Source: Gammaproteobacteria bacterium (lineage in GTDB: Bacteria; Pseudomonadota; Gammaproteobacteria; Pseudomonadales; Pseudohongiellaceae). Taken from it: 64,000 nucleotides of DNA. Below, one piece after another: positions 7,807 to 16,222 of the stretch; within the stretch, counting starts at the first letter, position 1, and every line of letters begins with the position of its first letter. The position numbers and the translations under genes are program-made. The stretch is from positions 1 through 64,000 of the forward strand of contig JAQWPL010000016.1 of NCBI GenBank assembly GCA_029245395.1, given 5' to 3'. Under the pieces are notes generated by a model. That model searched no databases. It was not told where the DNA came from and was given only the letters and a program-made list of their open reading frames with translations.

Positions 7807-7821
7807 TGATAAGCATTATCA
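7807..7821 (-). promoter_or_regulatory. Fur-type operator
   Basis: TGATAAGCATTATCA is a perfect 6-3-6 palindrome and matches the core of the Fur consensus (GATAATGATAATCATTATC) on both sides. It lies 82 bases before the PepSY gene, whose family is commonly iron-repressed. It also lies downstream of the MATE gene's stop, so it can only serve the PepSY (and cytochrome c) transcript. Confidence 0.75.
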
Positions 7822-7870
7822 AATAGAAAATAGCAGATAATTAGTGTATTTATATATTTAAAACAAAGAC

Positions 7871-9250
7871 TTACGATGAAGTGAAAGTATTTCTGAATTC
7901 CAGGGAGTGGACATAGCGGAGTATCCACCAGGTGATTAGTAGACCTGAAAGTAGGTTGCCAATGGCAGCACCGATAAACATGCCAGAAATGTCAGCAATA
8001 CTGGCACCAATCAGGGCAAGGGGAACATAGAAGATAAAAAAGCGCAAAAGGCTGGTGATCAATGCATTGCGTGGTGCGTGCAGGGCATTAAAACTTGAGG
8101 CGCTGAGTATCACCATACCCTGGAAGGCGTAACTGGCAGGCAGGATACGCAGAATCACAATGATGATTTCCTGAACAGCTATTTCATCTGAAAAAATCCG
8201 TGCTATCAAAGGAGCCGCAAGGGCCACCACAACGTAAAGCACCAGTTGTAAACCCATCACAAATTTCAGGGACATTTTTAATCCTTCCCGTACCCGGCCA
8301 AAAGCATGGGCACCAAAGTTCTGGCTAATGAAGGGAGGCAGGCTCATGGACATGCCCAGTACCACAATCATGACCAGAGCTTCTATGCGCATGACCACGC
8401 CAAAGGCAGCAACTGCTTCAGCCCCATACTTCGCCATGGTAGCGGTAAGCACTCCTGTGGCAAGAGGGGTAATCATATTGGCGATGGCCGCCGGGATGGT
8501 TATTTGCAATAGCTGCGCCCAGTCTTTTAATAATTTCTGCAGGCCTGGCCAGATAAATTTGAATAGCTGCTCTTTCACAGACAGGTAATACCAGATAAAA
8601 ATATTGGCCAGCACCCAGGTAATGACGGTGGCTATCGCAGCACCCTGGATACCAAAGGCAGGGACAGGGCCGAATCCGAAAATAAAAATCGGATCCAGGA
8701 TCGCATTAACAGCAGCACTGAGCATCATCAATTTACCCTGCAGTTTGGAATTGCCGACTGCACGCATGACGGCAGTCCCTGCAAACTGGACCATGAAAAG
8801 CGGAATTCCCAGATACCAGACAGAGACAAATTGCCTGATCAGTACGAGGGTTTCCGGAGTGGCGCCCATCAGGGTAAATACGGTGTTGATGGAGGCCAGA
8901 GCAGGAATAATCAGTAGTAATCCAACGCCAAAGCCAAGCAATATGGCAGCGAAGGTAATCTCCGCAGATTTATTATGATCTTTGGCGCCAATGGCCCGAG
9001 CCACCGTAGCTGAGGTGCCTATGGCCAGACCAACGCCCAGGTAGGTAAGCAGGATGGTGGCAGGAAAGGTGAAGCCTAGAGCAGCGAGTTCATTTGTGCC
9101 GAGCTGGCTGACAAACCAGGTATCCGCCAGGTAGAACAGGATTATGGCTACAGCACCCACTGTAGTGGGGACTGATGTTTTAAACAGAGTTGGTCCGACA
9201 GGATCAGCTACCAGATCAGGCTTCACGGTAGTACCAGGCTGACCTTTCAA
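7871..9250 (-). CDS. MATE-family multidrug/Na+ (or H+) antiporter
   Basis: 459 residues, the usual MATE length, with about 12 predicted membrane helices in two related halves (first half beginning GPTLFKTSVPTTVGAVAIIL, second half near ITIPAAIANMITPLATGVLT). Family landmarks include DTWFVSQLG and GLAIGTSATVARAIG in the first half and GAHAFGRVREGLKMS in the second. It exports cationic or amphiphilic compounds across the inner membrane in exchange for Na+ or H+; the ion cannot be settled from this reading. It stands alone, oriented away from the TauD-like gene, with no local regulator. Confidence 0.9.
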   Translation of the reverse strand: MKGQPGTTVKPDLVADPVGPTLFKTSVPTTVGAVAIILFYLADTWFVSQLGTNELAALGFTFPATILLTYLGVGLAIGTSATVARAIGAKDHNKSAEITFAAILLGFGVGLLLIIPALASINTVFTLMGATPETLVLIRQFVSVWYLGIPLFMVQFAGTAVMRAVGNSKLQGKLMMLSAAVNAILDPIFIFGFGPVPAFGIQGAAIATVITWVLANIFIWYYLSVKEQLFKFIWPGLQKLLKDWAQLLQITIPAAIANMITPLATGVLTATMAKYGAEAVAAFGVVMRIEALVMIVVLGMSMSLPPFISQNFGAHAFGRVREGLKMSLKFVMGLQLVLYVVVALAAPLIARIFSDEIAVQEIIIVILRILPASYAFQGMVILSASSFNALHAPRNALITSLLRFFIFYVPLALIGASIADISGMFIGAAIGNLLSGLLITWWILRYVHSLEFRNTFTSS

Positions 9251-9454
9251 GTAGGCGTTTTAACAAATTGTAATCCCGCGATCACTGATTAAGCAGATAA
9301 TAATGAAGGAAACTGGATTCTAGCAGAGTCCATTGCAGGTACAACCAGATAGCTCCTGGTAAGACTATAAAGGGGATAACAGGCGCCGTTTGCTTAGGTG
9401 GTCGCACGCCGGACATGCTGTGTTTGGAAACGTGCGTTTAAACTGAATCTGCGA

Positions 9455-10363
9455 TTAAAACGGCACTTCCCCATTTACGATAGTCCGTATCATCTCCCGT
9501 CGGTAACCATCATAGTCATTAAAGGCTTTGTGCAGGCACAGGCGGTTATCCCAGATAACCAACATATTGGCTTCCCAGCGCAAACGGCAGTTAAATTCTT
9601 CACGGGTATTGTGCCAGCCAAGGAAATCCAGCAGTGGTTTGGACTCTGCCTGGGTCATGCCTTCGATACCCATGCTGTAGGAAGTATCACAATAAAGGCT
9701 TTTCTTGCCGGTTTCCGGATGAGTACGCACAATGGGGTGGAAGCTGCCCTCAATCATTTTTTGTTGATCGACGGTAAGCTGCATATCACCCAAGGTGAGG
9801 TCATTCAGTTTTGGCTTGCCTGAATTCACGTTCTGCAAAACAAAAGCCGCTGACATGTGCACTTTAAGATCAGCTATGACTTCTTTCATTTTATCGCTGA
9901 GCAGCTCGTAGGCAATCTGAGCATCGCTCCACCAGGTGTCACCACCATAGGGAGGCACCTCAAGGGACTGTAGCAAGCTGATAGAAGGTGGCTGTTCCAG
10001 GAAAGGTGAATCTGTATGCCAGCCGTCGCCAAACACCCAGTCAACGACTGAGCTGGCTTCTTTCAGAACTCGCTGAACATTCGGATGGCCTTCCATGCCT
10101 TGCGTATAGGCGTCTGTGCCAAATTCGCCAAAGCGCAGAGTCAGGGATTCCTGATCATCGATGCTCATATTTTGCTGGTTGCGAAAATAGATCATTTTGT
10201 AGCGAAACAGGGCATCTTTCACCTGCTCAAACTGCTCATCGGTAATGTTGGCAATATCCACATTGAGGATTTCAGCTCCCATTACGCTTGAAAGCGGCAC
10301 TGTCTTGATGGCTGTATAGCCGTTTTTCATATCGTCAAAATATTCAGGTGGGTAGAATTGCAT
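9455..10363 (-). CDS. TauD/TfdA-family Fe(II)/2-oxoglutarate dioxygenase
   Basis: 302 residues from ATG 10363, which has AGGGAA upstream; the longer frame to 10426 adds an unlikely leader. The iron triad is visible: WHTD gives H116 and D118, and DNRLCLHKAF gives the distal H278. Arginines in YRREMIRT (288–293) are placed to hold 2-oxoglutarate. N-terminal GAEILNVD and FRNQQNMSIDDQ are typical TauD-fold segments. Substrates in this family range from taurine to aromatic ethers and carnitine precursors. No sulfonate transporter or catabolic gene is adjacent, so the substrate is open. The next gene (AsmA-like) is divergent. Confidence 0.88.
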   Translation of the reverse strand: MQFYPPEYFDDMKNGYTAIKTVPLSSVMGAEILNVDIANITDEQFEQVKDALFRYKMIYFRNQQNMSIDDQESLTLRFGEFGTDAYTQGMEGHPNVQRVLKEASSVVDWVFGDGWHTDSPFLEQPPSISLLQSLEVPPYGGDTWWSDAQIAYELLSDKMKEVIADLKVHMSAAFVLQNVNSGKPKLNDLTLGDMQLTVDQQKMIEGSFHPIVRTHPETGKKSLYCDTSYSMGIEGMTQAESKPLLDFLGWHNTREEFNCRLRWEANMLVIWDNRLCLHKAFNDYDGYRREMIRTIVNGEVPF

Positions 10364-10501
10364 AGTGAGTTCCCTGAAACAGAAAAAGGTTAAATATCTT
10401 GAAAAATTGCTGGATGAATCATACACAAGAGCTGGATGAATTTGTATTATTGCTCATCGATCGTGATTATGTGAACCCGGTTTTCTCTACAGGCCAGAAT
10501 C

Positions 10502-11249
10502 ATGAAAAAAAATCGCCATTGCACTTGCAGTCATTTTTGTCATTGTCATAGGAGCGGGCGTATTCCTGTTCAGTAATATGGACAAAATTGTCGAAGCCGG
10601 CATTGAAACTGCTGGTACCAGTACATTGGGTACTTCGGTTGAGGTGGGCAGTGTGGAGTTGGACCTGGTTGGGGGAACAGCCTCAATTTATGATTTCAGC
10701 ATTGCCAACCCGGTAGGGTTCAGTAATGCCTCAATGGTCAGTTTTGAAGAGCTCAGCGTCAGTATTAATTTGCAGAACACCAGTGGCGATCAGATTCATA
10801 TCAACAGTGTTGTGGCGCGCAGTCCCTTCGTGTTATATGAATCAGTAGAAGGCGAGACCAATGTGGATGCTGTCAGTGCTCGCTTTGACAGTGAAGCTGA
10901 TGTTACGGAGGAATCTGACGACTCCGCTGCAATAAACCTGATAATTGACAGCATTGTCATTGAAGATATTCAGGCCACTCTGATTTCGGGGTTTTTGCCA
11001 GAGCCAGTAGATGTGGGTTTGGGAGATATTCTGTTAAATGACCTGGAAGGGTCACCTGATGACATTGCTGGTCAGATTATGACCCCAATTCTTGCGCAGG
11101 TTGGTTCCGCGGCAGCACAAGCGCTTGTGCAGGCGACGGCTGATATATTGTCGAATGCAACGGAAGGTGCGCAGGACGCTCTGGAAGGATTTGCTGACCA
11201 GGCATCCGAAGCTCTTGAGGGTGTAGGCAATTTGTTCAAGAGAGATTAG
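10502..11249 (+). CDS. AsmA-like membrane-anchored protein with a frameshift at an A8 run
   Basis: The intact frame begins only at an internal ATG (10578) and lacks a membrane anchor. Upstream, ATG 10502 is followed by eight A's (10505–10512). If seven are read, the frame joins and gives MKKIAIALAVIFVIVIGAGV before FLFSNMDKIVEAG, exactly the single N-terminal helix expected of AsmA-like proteins. The mature part (LGTSVEVGSVELDL, then SFEELSVSIN) is the usual repeating β-rich start of the fold. So a one-base excess in a homopolymer separates anchor from body. Possible causes are a sequencing error, a true mutation, or polymerase slippage on A8. AsmA relatives bridge the periplasm and influence lipid traffic; this one is short (about 245 residues when restored). 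Confidence 0.75.
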
Positions 11250-11282
11250 AAGCTACTACGTTAGCGCAAGGTCTGAACTCAA

Positions 11283-13274
11283 TTAAGTTAGTTTGTCGAG
11301 ATTGCCCTTTCTAAACTCGATAAAATAATCCAGTGACTGCGGATTACTCATGGCGTCGCGGTTGGCGGCTTTTTCTACTTCTTGCCCCATCAGAATTTTC
11401 CGTACGGGCACTTCCATTTTTTTGGCTGTCAGTGTGTAAGGAATTTCTTCCACCTGATAAATCTCATCGGGGCAATGCCGCGGCGTGTAATCAGTCTTCA
11501 ATTTCTGGATAATTTTTTGTTTCAGTTCGTCGTCCAGAGATTGCCCTTCAGGCAACTTGACGAACAAGGGCATGAAGAATTGCTCACCAGGCAGGTCGAG
11601 GTTCACGATGATGGAGTCTTCCACTTCACCGAGGCCATCCACAGCACGGTAAATTTCCGAGGTGCCAATTCGAATACCATAGCGGTTCAGCGTGGCATCA
11701 GAACGGCCAAGGACGAAACAACCATCCTCTTCATTGATCATGAAGTAATCGCCCTGACGCCAGATGCCCGGGTATTCCTCGAAATAGGTTTCCTGATAGC
11801 GCTTATTGCCTTCATCTTTCCAGAAATACAATGGCATGGAAGGCATGGGTTGGGTGACTACGAATTCACCGACTTCATTGACCAGTGAATTGCCGTTGTC
11901 ATCAAAGGCCTGCAGGTCTACGCCAAGATGAGGCATCTGGATGACACCCGCTTTTACCGGTAGACCCGGCATGGGGCCGCAGAAACCAGCACAGATGTCC
12001 GTGCCGCCGCTACCTGGTGCAACGTATAAGTTGCTTTTTACATTGTCGTAGAACCATTGGGTACATTCTGCTGAAACTACAGATCCTGCCAGCATGATGG
12101 ATTCGAGTTTTTCAAAAGCAAATTTGTCTTTTGGAACAAGTCCCATATTTTGTTGCATTTGTTGCAGCGATGGGCTGGCACCAAACAACACGGCGCCAGC
12201 ATCATCACACATCTTCCACAGTGCATCGGGTTCAGGATAAATTGGGTTGCCGTCGTAAAGTATCGGGCAGGCATCGTAAAGCAAGGTGCTAACGACAAAA
12301 TTCCACATCATCCACCCGGTGGTGGTAAAAAAGAACAACCTGTCTTGTGGTTTTAAATTGTAATGCAGTACACCCAGCACAAAATGCTCAACTATGATGC
12401 CGCCATGGCTATGCACTATGGCTTTAGGCAGACCCGTTGTGCCAGATGAAAACAGGATCCACAGTGGATGATCAAAAGGCACTTGTTCAAATTCAAAATC
12501 ATCTGCGTAGACCGGTTCTTTATCCATAAGCTCGTCCCAGAGAATGGCGTTTTCTACAGGAAGTTCTTTATCTTCCGGGTCCATGTAAGGAAAGTAGATA
12601 ACGTTTTCAATGCTGGGCAGGGTTTCAACAATATTTTTGACTTCAGCCTTGCGATTAAATGGTTTGCCTTTGTAATGATAACCATCAACACAGAACAACA
12701 CTTTAGGTTCAATCTGAGACAGACGATCAAGCACACTGTTAGTACCAAAGTCCGGTGAGCAGGACGACCATATAGCACCGACGCTACTGCAGGCGAGCAG
12801 GGCAGTGGTAGCCTGGGGGATATTGGTCATGTAGCTAGCAATTCTATCGCCCGGCTTGATGCCCATCTTCCTGAGCTCAGTTGCCAGGATGCGCACATTG
12901 CCGGCCAGCTCTGACCAATCCAATTCATTCAGCACTTGATCTTCTTTGGCATACAGCAGGGCTGTTTTGCCTGGCTTTTCGTTTCGCAGGATATGCTGTG
13001 CAAAATTGAGCTTTGATCCGGGAAACCACTGCGCACCGGGCATAGTGCGCTTGCCAAGCACAGCTTCAGGCGGGGTTGATGATTCTATGTTGAAATAGTC
13101 CCACACGGCTTGCCAGAAATCATCCAGATGATCCAGAGACCAGCGGCGCATCTGGTAAAGATCGTCAAATTCGGTATTGCGGTTTTCTTTCAACCATTGT
13201 CGGAAGTCGTGGAGATTGGTTTGTTCTACCCATTCCTGGGAAGGCTCCCAAAGTATTTCTCCTACACTAACCAT
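11283..13274 (-). CDS. aacS: Acetoacetate–CoA ligase
   Basis: 663 residues, typical for this member of the acyl-adenylate-forming superfamily. It activates acetoacetate with ATP and CoA in the cytoplasm, feeding ketone bodies or PHB products into acetyl-CoA metabolism. The AMP-binding P-loop-like motif LFSSGTTGLPKAIVHSHGG is in the middle, GTDICAGFCG follows as the adenine-site segment, and the C-terminal catalytic-lysine region reads IPYTLTAKKMEVPV. The N-terminal extension with LWEPSQEWVEQTNL and FNIE matches AACS rather than acetyl-CoA synthetase. It is a single gene on its strand; the next gene toward 13.5 kb is divergent. Confidence 0.93.
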   Translation of the reverse strand: MVSVGEILWEPSQEWVEQTNLHDFRQWLKENRNTEFDDLYQMRRWSLDHLDDFWQAVWDYFNIESSTPPEAVLGKRTMPGAQWFPGSKLNFAQHILRNEKPGKTALLYAKEDQVLNELDWSELAGNVRILATELRKMGIKPGDRIASYMTNIPQATTALLACSSVGAIWSSCSPDFGTNSVLDRLSQIEPKVLFCVDGYHYKGKPFNRKAEVKNIVETLPSIENVIYFPYMDPEDKELPVENAILWDELMDKEPVYADDFEFEQVPFDHPLWILFSSGTTGLPKAIVHSHGGIIVEHFVLGVLHYNLKPQDRLFFFTTTGWMMWNFVVSTLLYDACPILYDGNPIYPEPDALWKMCDDAGAVLFGASPSLQQMQQNMGLVPKDKFAFEKLESIMLAGSVVSAECTQWFYDNVKSNLYVAPGSGGTDICAGFCGPMPGLPVKAGVIQMPHLGVDLQAFDDNGNSLVNEVGEFVVTQPMPSMPLYFWKDEGNKRYQETYFEEYPGIWRQGDYFMINEEDGCFVLGRSDATLNRYGIRIGTSEIYRAVDGLGEVEDSIIVNLDLPGEQFFMPLFVKLPEGQSLDDELKQKIIQKLKTDYTPRHCPDEIYQVEEIPYTLTAKKMEVPVRKILMGQEVEKAANRDAMSNPQSLDYFIEFRKGNLDKLT

Positions 13275-13441
13275 AGAAACATCAGTCCTGTTTGTTATTA
13301 TTGTGTACAGTCCGACAAGGTCGGAAATTCGAAGGCAGCAATATTAACATTCTCACCAGGCCTGGTCATTACCAAACCAGCTGATACAAGGACTATTCGA
13401 CATCATGAGTTAATATGAACAGGCTTGCTCCTATTTGCCAA

Positions 13442-13497
13442 CTAATTACTTTGCTAACTAGTTAGCAAAGTAATTAGCAAAGTAATTAGCAAAGTAA
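13442..13497. repeat. 36-base palindrome extended by tandem 12-mers
   Basis: 13442–13477 is a perfect palindrome centred on CTAG (13458–13461). Its right half is the first of three tandem TTAGCAAAGTAA units (13462–13473, 13474–13485, 13486–13497); its left half is the same unit inverted. It lies between divergent aacS and the cytochrome c operon, 60 bases before the latter's start. Confidence 0.85.
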
Positions 13498-13556
13498 GTG
13501 CCAAGTGTCAGTAGCAGGGATTAATAGACATTCTAAACTGAGAGCAGTAACTTATC

Positions 13557-13964
13557 GTGGAAAAAAAATGGATGCATGTGACTGTCGGCGTCGTACTCGT
13601 TTCGATTCTTGTGGTTGGACTCACCTGGATAATCAGAGCAGTAAACTCGGATAAGTATATCCCCGATCTTGAAAATGAACTGGCAACCAGGGGACTTGAA
13701 GTAGCTCGACAGAATGGTTGTGTGGCCTGTCACACACTGGATGGCACTGTGGGCATCGGCCCTTCGTGGCTAGGCATGTATGGTAAAACGGAAACCATGG
13801 TGGATGGTTCTACTGTTGTCGTAGATGACGCCTATATCATTGAATCCATTGTCAGACCTGATGCTAGGCAGGTACAGGGATATGAAAATCTGATGGTGCG
13901 TTATTTTATTGATCAGGAAGATATCGATGCTCTGGTGGAGTTTACGCGCCAGTTGGTGGATTGA
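13557..13964 (+). CDS. Membrane-anchored monohaem cytochrome c
   Basis: 135 residues from a GTG start. An uncleaved N-terminal helix (VTVGVVLVSILVVGLTWIIR, residues about 8–27) anchors a periplasmic class I cytochrome domain with CVACH around residue 55. The segment VGIGPSWLGMYGK and the late VQGYENLMVRY (probable Met ligand) match soluble cytochrome domains attached to terminal oxidases. It probably shuttles electrons at the inner membrane. The hydrolase lipoprotein gene starts one base after its stop, followed by an overlapping ABC transporter pair, so all four genes form one transcript. The repeat palindrome at 13442–13497 sits in its leader and may act in regulation. Confidence 0.85.
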   Translation: MEKKWMHVTVGVVLVSILVVGLTWIIRAVNSDKYIPDLENELATRGLEVARQNGCVACHTLDGTVGIGPSWLGMYGKTETMVDGSTVVVDDAYIIESIVRPDARQVQGYENLMVRYFIDQEDIDALVEFTRQLVD

Positions 13965-13965
13965 A

Positions 13966-15507
13966 ATGTTAGCTGTAAGAAAAATCAGTGTCACGTGTTT
14001 TGCCATTCTCTGGTTATCAGCCTGCCAGCAGGAAGGTTCTGTTGAAATTACCTTCAGGGAAAACTTCCTTGCCAATCGTGCGACTGCACTGGAAACATTT
14101 TCACCTTGTGAAAGAGATGCCACTACGCAAATGGCTTCACTGGTTGCTGACAGCTTGTGCACACGTTTTTCTGTCCCTGAAAATTATGCTGACCCTGAAT
14201 CCCGGCAAATAGAGCTGAAGGTCATGATTATCCCTTCACTCAGTGATTTACCCGAACCGGATCCTCTGTTCCTGTTGGCAGGTGGCCCGGGGCAAGCAGG
14301 GACTGATTTGGTTAGAGTTGCGCAGGTTTTTGGTCGGACCAGAACTGAACGTGACATTGTGATGGTTGATCAACGGGGTACTGGTGAGCTCAGTCCTTTT
14401 GATTGCCAGATGGATGAAGAAGAAGCAAAAGTGCTGGAAGTACAGGATCCTGATACAGAAGAAATACTGGCCATCCAGATGACGCTTTTCCGGGAGTGCC
14501 TGGCAGACACTGAAGCCGACCCTGAGTTTTACACCACTGATATCGCCATGCGCGATCTGGATGCTGTTCGGGATTTTCTTGGCTACAGCAAGGTGAATTT
14601 ATGGGGCGCATCCTATGGTTCAAGGGCAGCTCTGGCTTACTTGCAAGCCTATCCTGAGAACACCCGAACAGTCATTATCGATGCCATTGCCCCGATTTCT
14701 CTCATTTTACCTCTCTATACTGAACGGGATGCCACCGCTTCCATGGAAAAACTCCTTGCAGACTGTGGGGTAAATGAATCCTGCAACACTGCCTATCCTG
14801 ATCTTGAATCAAGCTTTAGGCAATTGTTGGATAGACTGGAAACACCAGAGCCGGTGACACTGGTGGATAGCCGAGATTTCTCGTCTATTGAAACCAGCCT
14901 TTCCAGGGATGAATTTCTTGGCTTCATTCGTCAGGTGCTTTACAGCCGCGAAGCACAACGCCTGGTTCCATTCATTATCAATCAGGCTCTAAACGGCAAC
15001 TTCCAGCCTGTTATTGCTTTGTCTGGTCAATATGCAGAAGCGGACATTAATCAGGGGATGTTCCTTTCTGTGATTTGCAGCGAAGATTACTCACTGATTA
15101 CTGAAGAGCTAAGTTCGGCAGAATCAGGCAACGATTATCTTCTGGACACTGAAATGTTTAATCGTTTTATCCTTGAAGCTTGTCAGTTCTGGCCAAAGCG
15201 CGAAGTGCCTGCGTCCTATTTCGAACCTGTGACAGAGGACAAGCCTGTACTGGTTTTTTCGGGAGCCTACGATCCCATTACTCCTCCTGTGTGGGGGGAG
15301 TTGGTGCATGAAAACCTGCCAGACTCGCTGCACCTGGTCCTTGATGGTTTTGGTCACGGCACACTGTTTACCCAATGCACTGCCGGCATCATGTTTGATT
15401 TTATTGAAGCAGGAACCCTGGACTCTCTGGAAACTGAATGCACTTCACAATTCGGCCGGCGTCCGTTTTTTGTTACACCGGGTGGGAGTTCTCTGATCAA
15501 TGATTGA
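13966..15507 (+). CDS. α/β-hydrolase lipoprotein with TAP-like C-terminal domain
   Basis: 513 residues from ATG 13966; the longer frame from 13909 lies inside the cytochrome gene. A lipobox (WLSAC) follows a short signal peptide. The catalytic triad is visible: nucleophile S216 in GASYGS, D436 in GAYDPITPP and H464 in GFGHGT. The oxyanion segment LLAGGPGQAG and DQRGTG are S33-family landmarks, and the last ~100 residues match the TAP-like domain of tripeptidyl/prolyl aminopeptidases. It probably cleaves peptides or esters in the periplasm. Its last 8 bases overlap the ABC ATPase gene. Linkage of this hydrolase to a NatAB-type exporter suggests a shared envelope task, which is inference. Confidence 0.85.
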   Translation: MLAVRKISVTCFAILWLSACQQEGSVEITFRENFLANRATALETFSPCERDATTQMASLVADSLCTRFSVPENYADPESRQIELKVMIIPSLSDLPEPDPLFLLAGGPGQAGTDLVRVAQVFGRTRTERDIVMVDQRGTGELSPFDCQMDEEEAKVLEVQDPDTEEILAIQMTLFRECLADTEADPEFYTTDIAMRDLDAVRDFLGYSKVNLWGASYGSRAALAYLQAYPENTRTVIIDAIAPISLILPLYTERDATASMEKLLADCGVNESCNTAYPDLESSFRQLLDRLETPEPVTLVDSRDFSSIETSLSRDEFLGFIRQVLYSREAQRLVPFIINQALNGNFQPVIALSGQYAEADINQGMFLSVICSEDYSLITEELSSAESGNDYLLDTEMFNRFILEACQFWPKREVPASYFEPVTEDKPVLVFSGAYDPITPPVWGELVHENLPDSLHLVLDGFGHGTLFTQCTAGIMFDFIEAGTLDSLETECTSQFGRRPFFVTPGGSSLIND

Positions 15508-16222
15508 AGTTCAGGGACTGACAAAACGCTTCAAGGATATTGTCGCTGTCGATAGTGCGGCATTCAGTGCCCGCGATGGCGCCATCACAGGTTTGCTGGG
15601 GCACAACGGTGCCGGAAAAAGCACAACCTTGCGAGTGCTTTACGGATTACTGAAAGCCGACGCGGGTAAGGCTGTGATTGACAAGATTGATGTCATGAAA
15701 GACCCGTTGCAAGCCCAAAGCGTTATCGGTGTCATGACCGATGCCCACGGTTTGAATCCCAGATTGACCGCCAGGGAACATATTGAGTATTTCGCCCGGC
15801 TTCGAAAAATGACCCGCAGCGACATGAACAGGCGAACTGAGCTATTGATTGAAGCTCTGGATATGGGGGAGATAGCTGACCGTCGCGCTGAAGGGTTTTC
15901 CCAGGGCGAGAAGATGAAAGTGTGTTTGTCACGTTCGCTGGTCCATGATCCACAAAATCTGATCATGGATGAACCCACCAACGGACTGGATGTGATGACG
16001 ACGCGAAGTGTTCGCGCCATTTTCCAAAACCTCAAAAAGCAGAATAAATGCATTCTGTTGTCATCCCACATCATGCAGGAAATCAGTGCGCTGTGTGATG
16101 AGATTGTCGTTATCGCAGAAGGTAAGGTGTTGATGCAAGGTTCTCTGGACGACCTGGCCAGATCTACGGGTGAAAAAGACCTGGAAGAAGCCTTCATGAA
16201 GATAACCAGGGATGGCCAATAA
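15500..16222 (+). CDS. natA: ABC transporter ATPase, NatA type
   Basis: 240 residues. Walker A is GHNGAGKST (about residues 34–42), the signature is FSQGEKMKV (a variant of LSGGQ), and Walker B is NLIMDEPTNGLD; the switch His follows in LLSSHIMQE. This domain order and the short length fit the drug/Na+ exporter ATPases (NatA, CcmA-like). It powers the permease encoded by the next gene, which overlaps it by 11 bases. Translational coupling at both ends (8 bases overlap with the hydrolase) makes an operon certain. Na+ as substrate is by homology only; lantibiotic or lipid export is possible for the family. Confidence 0.88.
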   Translation: MIEVQGLTKRFKDIVAVDSAAFSARDGAITGLLGHNGAGKSTTLRVLYGLLKADAGKAVIDKIDVMKDPLQAQSVIGVMTDAHGLNPRLTAREHIEYFARLRKMTRSDMNRRTELLIEALDMGEIADRRAEGFSQGEKMKVCLSRSLVHDPQNLIMDEPTNGLDVMTTRSVRAIFQNLKKQNKCILLSSHIMQEISALCDEIVVIAEGKVLMQGSLDDLARSTGEKDLEEAFMKITRDGQ

